This document shows positions 44,418 to 58,200 of a stretch of DNA of 64,000 nucleotides, one piece after another (position 1 is the first letter of the stretch; the number at the start of each line of letters is the position of its first letter). A program made the position numbers and the translations under genes. The DNA comes from Antennarius striatus (lineage: Eukaryota; Chordata; Actinopteri; Lophiiformes; Antennariidae): the NCBI RefSeq assembly GCF_040054535.1, contig NC_090795.1, forward strand, positions 4,377,501 to 4,441,500, read 5' to 3'. The notes below the pieces were generated by a model. That model searched no databases. It saw only the letters and a program-made list of their open reading frames with translations, and was not told the DNA's origin.

Positions 44418-47400
44418 TCATTTTGGCAGCTCCTCTAGAGAATCGGTGAGAGGGTCCATCGCTGCAGCCGGGCCGAGGTCGGGCTGTTTCAAACGTTTTA
44501 TTGTGTTTTTCAAGGCTTGCCTCTTGTTGCAGAACCAGACTCGAACCACCTCCCTATCGTAGTTCAGTTTTTCTGCTATTTCAGTCATTTCCTGTCCAGA
44601 GGGGTGTGTGTTCTTCTCAAAGTGGCTGTTGAGGATCTCAAGCGCCTGTGGGGTGAAAGAGGTCCTCCGCTTGCGTTTTTTGGAGGGCTCGCTGCCGATA
44701 AACTCAGTCAGGTTCTGCATGCCGGATCGGTGGCGGGCTTCAGCCTCGGCCATCCAGCGCTCCAGAACGGGCTTAATCTTCTGGGCGCTTTTAGGGGTGA
44801 TGTCCAACTTCTCAAACCTGGCAGGATATAAAAGGCCAGGGTTCAGTTTGCCTGTCAGACTGCTACCTATAGTGTTCTCTTGGGCTTCCTGTGGTAGGAA
44901 AAAGTGGCTTCTCAGGATGGTGTGTCTGGGGAGAATTGAGAAAAAAGAATCTTACTTAGGTGCCCTGCCAGAACAAGGGATAAGCTGCCTTTCTTTTTGT
45001 CTCCTCCACCAGAATGCCACAGGGACTGAGACTAACATCCAGGTACACATCCAAGCCAAACTCCTCTGTATTCTGCACCTGGAAACACCTCAGCTGCAGC
45101 AGCTGGAGGAGATGGTTTCCAGCAGTGTGTTAATTTTCTGGAGGAGGCTCTGGTTCTCTGTCCCAAATTGGCAATAGTGGAGCAAGGAGATGTTCCAATA
45201 ACTAAAATCAGGTCCAGCTGAACCAAAAACATATCAATCATCTACCTAAATGTTTTTAAATTCTGGAAAAAAAATCTCATAAAAACAAAATGAAACAAAA
45301 GCACAAAATATGTAATTTCTTTCATCAGGTGAAAAACAAAAATCCACTAATGCAATACGGCACCATGATTTATTTACAAAAAGAGCTTCCATTATTCATC
45401 AAAATGTACATTTAATACATTTTTCAGACTTTCTTTCATCCCCTAACAACATCTCATTTTATATTTAATAAGAATACATTTGCACACTCTGATCCTTTCT
45501 GCAGCTTTACTGCTGCATGACTCATAATTCTGACTTCACCTCTTCTAGGCCTTTTAGGAAGTCACAGCAGGAATGGAGAATGAAGCTCAACACAGAAACG
45601 CTGTGACTCTTGTCAGGTGCTCTGAACAGTTTGTGGCATTACAATTTAAAACGATGAAGATGACTGTCTCAATAACTTTTATCTAGCTTGCTTGTCTTTT
45701 GGCAACAAATAGGTAAGAATATTATTTCTCATAATATGTCAGAGATTAATTACATCCTGGTTTAATTAAACACTAAATTTCACAATTTCAGATTTTATTA
45801 TTGACTGATGGATTTCTGAGGACAATGATGATGTTAACATTTGAGTAAAATTATTTTTTATACAATTTTAGATTTTAATTGTTGCCCTTATTCAATAGCT
45901 GATGAAGTAAAAGCTATCGGAGGAGGAATGACAATCTTGGCAGTCCCATACTGTCACCTGAATGCACCATAGGTTTCTTTTGCTAACAATATCTTAATCT
46001 AACATTTCTAGAATAAAAAAGTTTAGTTAATCTCATGATCCTTAATTAGACATCAAGTTTAGTTAAATTCTGTGTTTGCTGGGTCAAACCCGGTATAATG
46101 TCTTTAAATGCTTTTAGTAAAATAAAATAACTAATGTAAAGGCAGCAGAGCTCTGCAAAGGAGTGGCTGCTCTCTGCGGAACAAACAATGCACACGAGGC
46201 ATTTTTAGTGGCGAGTCGATCGGCTGCAGACAGCGAGGGCGAGATGCCCGTGCATGCATGAACATCCTCCGTTTCTACACCTCATTGGTGCTCCCTCCTT
46301 GTCGACAGGAGGTATTATTTATAACCCTTCTCTTAAGCATTGGAAAGAGGAGGGCCTCACAGGGCAGGGAATACATTAGTAAATATGAGGAGCCACCAGA
46401 GACAGGACATTTCATGGATCAACAGGAAGCACGGATACTAAAATGAGTTGAGAGCTGCTCAGCTGGGGTATGCAGGAGGAAGTGGCCCTGAATGCACCTT
46501 CAGCCTCTCTGGCTTGTCTCTAAAGTATCTTAGGATGCTGCTTGGACTTCTGTGCATTTAGGCTCACAGTCTCCTTGAGGGTTCACTGACAAACCAGAGA
46601 GGCCTGTGTTTAGGGGTTTGTGCTTGTATGCATCTAAAATATACTAGAACGGGACACACAGTAGTGCTTTTTGACTGCAGTACAATCAGTTAAACGTAAT
46701 GAACTGATGACTGGTTGGTTGAACTTTGGTGAAGAGTCATGGCTCTGTTCCATTTGTCATATAGACGTTTATTGAAAACAGTCAGGCCATAAAAATACAT
46801 ACAGTAAGATAACGTGATTACATTACACTTTAGGCCATAAACTGTTTGTATTGTGACGTCTTTATGACCACATCTATTTATATTACTCTGAAAGCAATGT
46901 GATAATGAAGTACCGTTACTGGTCAGTTGTAATGGGATTACTCAGACACACGTTATCTGGTTATTTTACGCACAAACAAGTTCTAATTTGACTGATTTTA
47001 TACATTTACATAGAGACAATGAGTGTTTCACTCATACTGCTCAGTACAATAAAATAAAATAAAATAATACATCTTTAAATATATTTTTAGTTTTTAAAGA
47101 AGAAAAGAAAAACGAAAAACTGTTGATCTTGTTTTCTGAAGTATTAGCTGTTTTTAATTATGAATGTATTCTTAAAGAGATTATCAAATCAAATATCTGT
47201 TCGACCTAATTGCTGGCTGTAGTTTAAAGAGCCAATGTTTCTGTGGTTGATTGTATATTTAAAATTATTTTTACAGATTTAACCAATGAGAACAACACAC
47301 TTGGTGTTCATAATGAAGCAGAATTACTAACACATTATTAAACAATGTACAGAAACAAATTATTTTCTGATTATACTTTCTCTTTTTTATATTCATGTTA

Positions 47401-50400
47401 ACAAAACCAAAAATCGGGGCTTCAGGGACGCTCTCTGGTGCATCATTGGTTTGATGATGCTCTCATGTGATGCCTGTGCCTCCTTAGATAACTAATAAAG
47501 TCCTTGGAGACAAACGGTGCAATGAAGGTAGACGAGATGGAAGCATCTGTCAGTGTCTGTTCCCTGTCTGGATGTGGAGTCGGAGCCCCAGAGCTAACGT
47601 GACGTCCTCCTCCAACTTCATGTCTGCATTGATGTTAACTAAACTAAAGCATGTGAAGTTTGCCTCTCTACTTAAAACATCAGGATGTCATGTCCGACGT
47701 CCACAAACAAAAAAATTGTCTTAACAGCCCGTAGAATGTTTACTTTTGAAGCTAATGGCTTTTAATGTATGTTATAAATATTTGAAATAATTCCTGGCGG
47801 TTAATATTTCATGTGTGATTTCAAGACTTTAAACATTAGTTGGAGACGGCCGGGCCTCACCAGAAACCCGGCCCTGTACCGTTTCACATTTTATTGCCCG
47901 TTTGATGTTGATGCGATGAAATTTTTAACAGTGTGTGGCAGCGCCTTGTCACATAAACAGCCCAGGTCATCAGCAAAGCACACGTATTGTACAGGGACAT
48001 TAAAATTAATACAGGAATAAGACCTGGAGTTCCATTAAATAGGGAATATACTGCTGTAGAAGCTAAAAAAATGTGAATTCATCTTTTAATTACACTTCTA
48101 TTAGTAGAGGTTTAAATTCTGTTCACTTAAAATCCTTGTAAAGTGGACAAATTATTCTGACTTCAAACGGAAACGGCTTATTTGGCATCCTCAGGCAAAA
48201 TGTTAAGTCAAGTGGAACAACAGGAGGGATGATTGTCTCATTATCTCATGAATATATGATGCACCATTTATGATTAAACTGTCCTCATGGCAGCGGTAAA
48301 ACATGGCAATCTTATTAACAGATCGTCTCTGTCGAGCTCTCTCATGTTCGGGTGGAGCGGCCCTTAGAAATTATTAAATGCTTTAAGTGCTTCATGTAAT
48401 ACTTGCATGTATTTTGCATAAGTAAGGCGCGGATGTCATGTCGGTGGGCGAGGGGGAAGTGACAGGGGGGAGGCTAAGTACAGACGTGAGAGCTTCATTT
48501 GTCAGGGTGCTGATAGTCAATTACAAACACTGATATCATCATAATGTCTCTTAAAGCACGGCATGAAAAATAGATGGCAGCGATGAGCCTCGGTGAGGGC
48601 GCGCAACTTTATCTGCATTCATTTGACAGAATTAGGACGCACTGATGAGAAATCCTGAACCCTTTATTCTTAGAGGTTTACCCTGAATGTTTGCTCTTAC
48701 CTGCAGATGGCGGACTGACTGTATGCCGGCCCTTCAGCGGCACTGAGTGCCTGGCCCACCTGAGTCTGTGTCAGGCCCAGGGACAGCCGGCGGATCTTGA
48801 ATGCCTTGGCGAATTCACGAATCTCCTCCAGGTTGACCCCGTCCACCTCGCTGGGGGCGGTCTGCGGATCTACAACGCAGCAGACACACACCTCATTTTA
48901 TTAGCCCTTTGCTCCCTCGCCGTTTGCCTCATTGTAAGGAGGGAATGAAGCAAACGCTCGGATGTGTAATCACAAACGTCCCTAAACAACCTAAAAAAGC
49001 GTCCTGCTGTGAGTCGGAGATGGTTATTTCTCTTTGCCCTTGAGCGTTTGAGAGATGTTTTGAAAAAATAAATAATCTGAGGTGTGAAAGCAGTCAAGTC
49101 ATGGCACTGACTCGGAAGTGTCAAAAATTAATCTCACATACAGAAGCATTATTGGAAAAAAAAAAGGTGACAACACAGATTTTTAATTCAATAGTGAGCG
49201 AGATGGTGGAGATGTTTTCCTTTCATATTGTCTAATTTTCTCTTTGAATACATGCATTCAAAAGCTGCCCTTCTTAAAAATAAACATTAAATAATGTATA
49301 AAGACTATATTGAATCTTTCTGACCCTTTGTGGAAACAGTTCGAGCCTTCTGCCAGCAGCGAGCCTCGCGCTCCATCGGCTCTTTATTCAAATAAATGCT
49401 GTTTACAAAGATCTCTTCTTTTTGAAAAATTTGAGTGAATCATTTTGAAGTATTTCTCCGCTAATATAAAGTGATTTCACATTGTACATCAATGTCAGAT
49501 GCCCTGGCGTCCTGCTTACTAAAGCAAAGTTTGTGCCGCTGAATTATTCATCTTGGTCATTATCAATGAATTATTAAAGAAATCCTCCAAGCGTATTTAA
49601 GCAAAAATCTATGAGGTTGCCATCTCGTTGTGCCTCTTAAGTGACGTGTAGCGAATGCATCGAGTTCCAGACGTGTGAAGATGAGGGACTAAAGAATCAG
49701 AATAAACAGGAAGGATGAGAAGGCACAGCTTTTGGGCCCCATCGTTCTCATATCTAGGAGCATTTCTTCATCAGTTCCAGCAGAGTTTACAGACTAAAAG
49801 TTTTAAATCCATGTTAATGGAGGGTTTTTGGTGTGAAGTCCACAAATACTTGTGTGCAAAACATTAGCTCAAAAACCCTGATTTATTTTTGCAACAATGA
49901 ATAAAAGATAAAGTAGAGCTTTCACAACAAAAACAGAATAATGGATGAAATATTTTATCGATCGACAGACAGACAGACAAATAGATAGATCTTCAATGAG
50001 TAAGACAAGGAAATACACAATTTCTCTACTCAAAATGAGATAAAACATCAGTTGCAGACAAAAATAAAGATGAAGACTATTTTCATTTCATTGTGACTCA
50101 CAACTTGGGAACCAGGGGTGTGAGAAGTTATAAAACCAGGAGCAAGGAATAAGGACAAGGACGACGTGCTCCTTATTCTAGGCCTGTCTTTAATTCACAG
50201 GTAAGTAATAATAAATATTTTCATCTGTAAATTATAACTTTTTTGGCAGGGGAAATTTGCTAGCTTTTTCTTACATTTCATCATATGAGTGCGCAAGAAG
50301 AGAAAAATAGGTGACCTTTCAATTTCCTCTTAAATTCATGTTGTTGTTTTTTTACAAGGACAATGTTAAAATATTGACAATCTGAAAGACGGTGAACCTA

Positions 50401-53400
50401 CAGAGAATCATAATGTGAGTCTGCAGCCTCCATCTGCTTTGCTAGTGTCTGACATGCAGTTGCTATTTTCAAAGTAGATGTACTCTGACCCATCCCAGCA
50501 CCCATGGGAGTGTTGGTCTTAAAATGAGTCGTGTCAGGTGCATTTCCTGCACATTGCTATCTCGAGGCAGCAGAAAGTGGCTGCGCTATTGAAGAACAAA
50601 AAAGTCAAGGGTGCAGTGGTTTTCCTGCTACCTACCTACATTGGCCTGTTACCTACGCTTGAATACTCGCATCCACCTGTGCTCACCTGAACTAAATATT
50701 TCCACTGATTTATGCTCACAGACATTTCTCTGCACCCCTACCTGGAGCTCACAGTGCATCAGGACGATAGCTACCATCCTCAAAACAATTCAGATTTATA
50801 AGCTTTGAAAGAGTGTTATCTTTTTTCTGATCACTGAAGTTCAGCAGCTTTACCTCATGCATAAATGGCACAGACAGCAGTGATGCATTTGTTGTTACTG
50901 CTGCAGTAGAATGACTGCTGTTTCACCCATTCACATCCTTTTGCTTATATACACAGTCTTTACTTATAAGGCAATCTAACTTGTTAGTATGAAACAAGTG
51001 ACGGTGCTGCAAAATGAAGGTTGGTCATACCCCAAATCAACAGCACATATCTGGAAACTTAGAATTTAGATTATTTACACAAACTGGAATTTAGATTATT
51101 TAAATTGGGCCTAACTTGTTGTTTTCATTTCCAACATTAATGTGTTTTCCTACAGATTACATGACATTGCCTCTAAATAAACTGCATATTAACCTCTTTT
51201 TGTTCCAGCAGAGCTGCTCACTGGAAACCAGGAGAAGATTGTGATTGCGATGGTTAAACGAATGCTTAAGTAAGGCGTTGGTGGAAAAAAGTTTAAACTC
51301 AGCTTACTTTGTCTGGACAAAGATGAAAATGAAAACAACATTTTGCTGACATTCTTCTTCCTGACTGACATTTTTGCCATCTGATTATTCCAAATACCAG
51401 TAACAGACATTATTTTCTTTTTCTTGTTAATCTGTTTCTGGCACGTTGTTTGTGGCCAGTGAATGCAATGACATTTCATCTCTCCCCTGCAGATGATTGA
51501 TTCTGTCATGGGCCTTTGCTTTGTGTATGTACGCTGTAAGTGATATTGAGAGGAAGTGATATTACTCGTACTCAGCATAAAGCATTAATTCTATTTAACC
51601 GAAGCACAATGATTTCGTGCAGACTGGAAAGCGGTTTATGAGATATTCTCCGAGCTATGAGTAAATACAAACTAAACACAGTGTCTACAACATTGTTGAT
51701 CAATGGCAACTTGTTTTTTATTAAATTCGGCGACATTGTAGCCGCCTTTGAAATGACTATACATGGAGTTTAGGGGAATCGACTCTGACAAATGAAATTT
51801 ATCTAAATAAAAGCGAGTTTTTAAAGGCAATAGCTGTGTGTTGACAGGCTGTGGTCGAGTGATTTATAAGGCTCTGTGAAAGGCGCCTGCATTGGTCGAA
51901 TGAAACTGATGTTCATTATACATAATAGACGCCACTTTGGATCGTCTAATAAACCAAAGAATTGGCAGTCAGGAAAGAATAAAACAATAATAGGAGGCAG
52001 GGATAAGTCAAAAGCTTTCTACGCAGTGAATAATGTAGATGTGGAGCATCCGCCATGTTGAATCTTGAGGCAGGGAAACCAAAGATGTGTTTTTTTTTCT
52101 CACAGCTCTGGTGATATCAGGCCATGCAGATAGTTTAATTCATCCTTTTAAGAAATTAAACTTTTGGATTTGAGGTTTTTCTCCACCTAAATATAATGAA
52201 AGTCTACTGGATGATCAAAATATCCACAGATTACAGATTCATATTTCTGGATAATCCACAAAAACAGCTTTTATTGACATTATTTACCCACTGGAAAGAA
52301 TTGCCAGTTAAAAGAGCTAATGTTGTCTTAAGTATTTGAACGAATAATAATATCTGTTTTGCCATCTTTTTAATCTGTTTTCCATTATTAGTTTTCATTA
52401 TTTTCTTTTAAAGAGGAAATTTAAGAATATCTGAAATATTTTCCAGAAAAAAGGTCAAGAATTTGTAATAAATTACTACGACAATCTGCTCAATTTTCAA
52501 GAAAAACTTTTTTACTTGATTAATTTGATCAACGAAAATCTTAATTGTCCTGAAATCTAATATTGTTGTTTTTTAACTGCAGAAATTAGTTCTTGACACA
52601 TCATGCTTCTCTGTGAACACTGATGACACAAAGGTGACTGTAGGGTATTTTTAGTCAAATAAACCATCTCCCTTCTTATTTTACTCCATGAGCACCAAGT
52701 CTATGTTAATCCGCTGCTGAAAACTGCCACCAAGAAATACACAATTTCCTCCTGTTTTCATAATGTCTGCTTAAAGCTAGAGTCCCCAACTGTTCTGGGT
52801 AATTACACTTGATCTTACACTTTAATGCACAGTCGCTCATATCACTGGATTTTATTCAATTCGTGTCAAGGCATGTTGTGTTCCTGTGAGCTGTGTCAGA
52901 CACTTACTGCTGACCAGTTGCCCCACGCTGAGAGCCGAGGATGAGGAGGAGGTGGAGGAGGAGGAAGAGGCCTGGTGGAGGGGACTCTGTCTGTGGGGCA
53001 TGTGGAGCAGGTTGGGCTGCGAGGAGGCGGTGCCTGTCTGACCCTGCTGCTGGACACACAAACAAAAATCCCGAAGTGACACAAAATTATCGACAGCATG
53101 AGGTCCAGAAAAATACCCATAATTCCCTCATCATTGTCACAACAACCATCATTTGCAATAATTGTGTGACTATGATGACTAGGCTAAAGTAAATCTAATC
53201 AACCTATCAACAGCTATTAAAATAGCTGATTAGAAGATGAATGCAATGCATTTAGTTTGTACTAGATAATCAAAAGCTGCTAATGACTGCCTGACATTTG
53301 TGACAGAGCAGAATATAATATCAATAGTCTGTTCGATACTCTGCAGGTTTGCGCCTGCAGGAGATGCAGAGAAAATCGGCTTAGGTACATCAGCGTCGCT

Positions 53401-55217
53401 ATGAACTTTACAAATGCTTCTCTGTCGAGTCAAAAAAAAAAAATGCAAAAAAGCATTCTTGACAATTAGAGTCTTCTCTCTCGTCATCACGCCCGAGAGG
53501 ATGCTAATAATGGCAGCCTGGAATGAAAACATGTGGACACAGCAGTCCCCGTATCAAACATAATTCATGAACTGCGAGCTTCGTGCTCTGATGGAGGAAA
53601 AAACGATGTATTTTCATGTTTTATGCACATTTGAATCGCTTTTACAAGATCAAGATGGTGCGTCTTGACTTTTAAAGTGAAAGGCTGTCTCTGCTCGGAG
53701 CTGGGCCGGCTTCTCCTTTCCTTCTTTGCAATTAATTATATTCTCTGTGGCATGTGTTTGTTTGGATGGTGGGGGGTGTCAACAGCGATGCACACACTGT
53801 CAGGACTGTTGACAGGCCGGGAGAATTATCTAGCTTCACTGGAAATATTCCAGACTGCAGGCTCTGACAACCGTAAATTATGCCCGTGGAACAATGTGTA
53901 CACGTGGGCTTTGAAGTGGAGACAAAACATTATTACAAATGCATTAATTCATTCAAGAATATGATGTGACGATAACGGAGAGCTGAATTAGGTGTCCATC
54001 TGCGGAGATTTCATCCATCCTGTACCCTGCAGGCCTTCAATGTAAATTTTTACCCTGTAATTCCGTGCTGACATCGCTATTATTAAGTCGATAACAGTGG
54101 TATCGTTGTTTGCATGCATATGACATTATATGGATCTGCAAATTGTTTGAACTTGAGTTTCAAACAAACAAACAAACAAACACACAAATGGAGGATCTTG
54201 CGCATTTTCAGCTTTAACATCAAAAACTCTCTTGTTCAGGAGAGAGGAGGAGATTCCAAATGGAAAGATGTGGAGTACAGATTTAGGAGTTTAATGTGAG
54301 GTGATGAAATGTTGTTGATGTTGTTTTGGGCTTTGCAGGGGCATGGCAGCTGACGGGTTGGCTGACATGTGCCCTCCAAGCATGCACAGACACGCACATA
54401 CACAAAAATTGTGAGCAATAGTACAAAAAGCTACAATTTTCCAAGTGGAATGATGCAAATGAGCGCTATGATTGTTGAAGCAGGGAAAATGTGAGGTGAT
54501 TAGCATAAATCATATCTGAGTGACTGCTCTGGGATGACTTCACTAACCGCTGCTTATTATTGCTTTTAAAGTATTGATCAATGTTGAATCATCAGTTTAA
54601 GCAGCCTTTATAACACACATATCTCCCTCTATGTGTGTGTCGATGCGTCGGTATATATGTTACCTGCTGTCCAGGCTTGATTGGTGACAGCGTGATTCCC
54701 TGGGTGTTGATGACAGGCAGGATCTGATTGCCGATCACCGTGGCGATGATCTGGCCTTGAGCGTTGGTCAGCAGCTGAGGTGTAATTGGCTGTACATGCA
54801 GTGCTGGGTTGCCACCCCCTGATTGGCTGGAGGGCCCTGCAGAGTTGGGCATCAGTGGGATTGTTCCAATTATCTACAAAGGGGGTAGAGTGGAGACGAA
54901 ATCAGCTGGGCAGTTTTAGAAGATTGAGGAGCGGAGGGTGGAGGCATCTGTCTTAATGATCTCTGCCGCTCGGCTTTCGTGTGCGTGACCGGAAACAAAG
55001 CCGGCTTTGGTCCAAAATACTTTAATTTAATATGTGTGTGATTTTGAGGGAGAATCACACACAAGTGTCCGCTGATCAGCTGTCACCGGCGTGGTTTCAC
55101 AGGCCGGAGCGAGTGAAGCCAAAGCAGACTGCCAGGGGCGCGATGCAAAGGTCAGCGCTGAGTACCTGTGTGTGTGATGGTGCACACCACTGACTGTATT
55201 ATCCATCACAGGGTAAG

Positions 55218-55285
<68 letters not shown>

Positions 55286-58200
55286 CTAAAGTGTCTGATG
55301 AGAAGGAGTGAGGCTGCTGAGAGACAGAGCCCCCCCTTTTCACCCTCCCTCCCCTGTCTGCACACTGGCAGACGGGAAGATGTGGAAAGAAAGAGCAAAA
55401 AACGAAACAACAAGATGGAGAAAAGAGGAGCATCAGAGAAGGAGAGGGGGATTCAACTACCCATGGTCCCAGGGTAGTTCACCCCTTATCCCCCCCCTCC
55501 AGCACTAGCTTCCCGCTTCTCTGTGGATGTAATCAGGAAGGGCAGATCAAAGGGGGTGACAGAGTGTCACTTCAGCATTTTAGCTCTCAGAGCTGCCAAA
55601 GTGTGGCCAAGAGTGGCGCTTTAGGTGGGTCTTAGCGCCTCTTCACCGTGATGAAGGTTAATGTCATTCAGGAACTGCTTCTGAGCATCCGTCGCCTGGG
55701 CCACCTCCCATGTGTCATGACACCAGAGAGCAGCCCATCATGGATGAGATGCCCGTCATTAGACATTCTGTTTGAGAGCTAAGAGCTACTTCTGCAAAGA
55801 AGTAGCTCTAACTTTATATTTTTAGTGCGACCTCTTCCTCAAAACTACAAACTCCCTCCACACTGAATGAACCGAGCCATCGCTTAAGCGTTGGAGTGTT
55901 GGCTCGCCTCCCCCTCCTCTCCCTCCCCTGTCTCTTTGACATAATAGGGAGGGATCAGTGAGAGAAAGGTGGGCAGATAATCTGTAATTCATCCCTGCCA
56001 CGGCTCATTTGCTTATGCTGCTTCACATTAGGGGGGAGATAATTTATCTCTCTCTCTGTGCCAGCTTTACAAATTCCCTGTAATGCTTTCCTGCCACTTA
56101 GCATATTTTATTGCCCTGCCTGATGCTCTTGTCTCCCGAGTCCCACTGATCCCGCTTTGCATGCCACCGTGGCAGGGAGCTTGTTCCGCTCAATTATTCA
56201 TCGTCACTGGACTAAGTGGTTGTTCTATAAGCATAATAAAAGAGTGGGCAAGTGACAGCTCAGCTCTCGTCCCCGTCCCGCCGTGCAATGCATCTCTATC
56301 TGACTATCTCTGGCAGATGTTTCATGGCAGCGTCGCAAAGCTGTTCCTGGACCGGAAGCATTGGGCTTGAACAGCGGAAGGGAAAAAGCAACAAGTTTGT
56401 TCAACGTTTTCTAGGCAATGAACAGCGAATTCAGGATCCTCGAGTTTAGAATTTAACAAAAAGAATAACAGAAACTGATCTGGAGTCACCAAAAAAAATA
56501 ATTTGTTAGATAATAGGTTGGAGTTGTTCTTTTTCACAGGAAATTCCCATATCTAAGTAAAGAACTTTTTCTAAGTTTAGTGCATGTTTCATTATTTTAT
56601 ACTGACAGAATTGGCAGTTTAGTATAGAAATTATTTGATGTGATATTGTACATTTGTGCATGATTCAAATCTTCATCTTCTCGACATTGCTTTCTTTTCA
56701 TTGCATTGTTCCTAATAAGGCAGCCTTCAGGACCTCCTCTCATCCCTCTCCTCAGTTGTCTTTCAGCCTCTCCTCCTTTATTCGGACTCCCGTGTTTGCT
56801 TCGCGCTACAGTTCGTATGACATGTGTGTAACACGCCTCTCTCCACACAGCAGAACTCATTAAGATTATGCTGCTCTTGTTTCCACTGAAGTCTCATCTC
56901 ATCTCTCCAGCCAGGTCAATCTGTGTCTTTAGCCATGGTCACCAGACAATATCTCTGCCCATTTTCTTTCCTCCACTGTTCATGCAGTGAATTGAAACCC
57001 AAGAGGGAAGATGTTTGGAAAGTTTGGAGCAAAGTCCTAAATCCTAGCATTTGGCCTCGAACAGCGGACTCATAATGGTGCAGTGAATCTAAGATGACAT
57101 GCTTTTGTTGTATTTTCTCAAAATGATAAAGATATAATCAAGTAATTGAGCAACAAAGAGGATTTCACATTAACCTACAGCACCTTTAATATCCTATTAA
57201 TTACGGAAAGGATTTATGTGACAGAAATGACAAACATTAGTCTGTTGCCTTGTCTCAAAAAGGAGAATCCAGTGCTTTCATGCGATAAAGAACTTTATTT
57301 CTGTTTGGATTGCTGGTGGGACACCACAAACAATCCCAGATCTTGTAGGGCATCAACAGACTAATTGATGCTGAAGCTGATCAATAGTTGGAGCCCTGCA
57401 GTAGATTTACAATTACAGGGTTAATAGCAGTTTACACTGAGGTTACATGTGATCTAAGGGCTGGGAGATTCCATCGATAGACGGAGCAAGCATGTGTTGT
57501 TTCAGCTTTGGTCACTTGATGGGCTAAGGGATTGAAGCCTGAGAGCCAAAATTCAGGGGCAAAGTTCCCAGACACAATGATAAGATACTAGAAATGATGC
57601 TTTACTGGGAGTCACCATACATACACAACATAGCTTGCAGGACATTGTTATTGCTGGAAACCTGCAGGAAAAATAAGAGTTTGAATGAATAAAAGACTAA
57701 ATACCACAGATTCATAAAGGAAAGAAAAAAACTCAGTACTGAGTGTCTTAACAATAATCTGGCTTTTATCCACAGCCCTAATCACTGCTGCAGAGGTGGC
57801 GAGGACAAAGGAGCTTCATTGATTCTCCTTGGAGAATAAGAAGGCTGGGACCATTATAATTAAGGTTTAAAAACATATTGAACTCCAAACGTTCATCAAA
57901 CCCGCCACTTTTCAAGGTCCCCAGTGAGTCAGGTTATGAAAAGGCCTTTAGACAGAGTTGCAAGAGACAGTACACTTTGTTTTACTCGTGCAGCATACAG
58001 ATGATGCAAACCAAGGCCTGAATTCCAATTAAACACTACCTGGAATGCATAAAAGCACTTTCCCGGAAAATACAAAACTGCGATAGAAGCTGCTCCTTCG
58101 GTTTTGCAGCTTTCCGATGACGACATAAGTTCTCAGGATTTCGGCAGCGGCGAAGGAGGGACCATCTGATAGGGTGGTGCGTGTTTCAGAGCCCTCTGTT

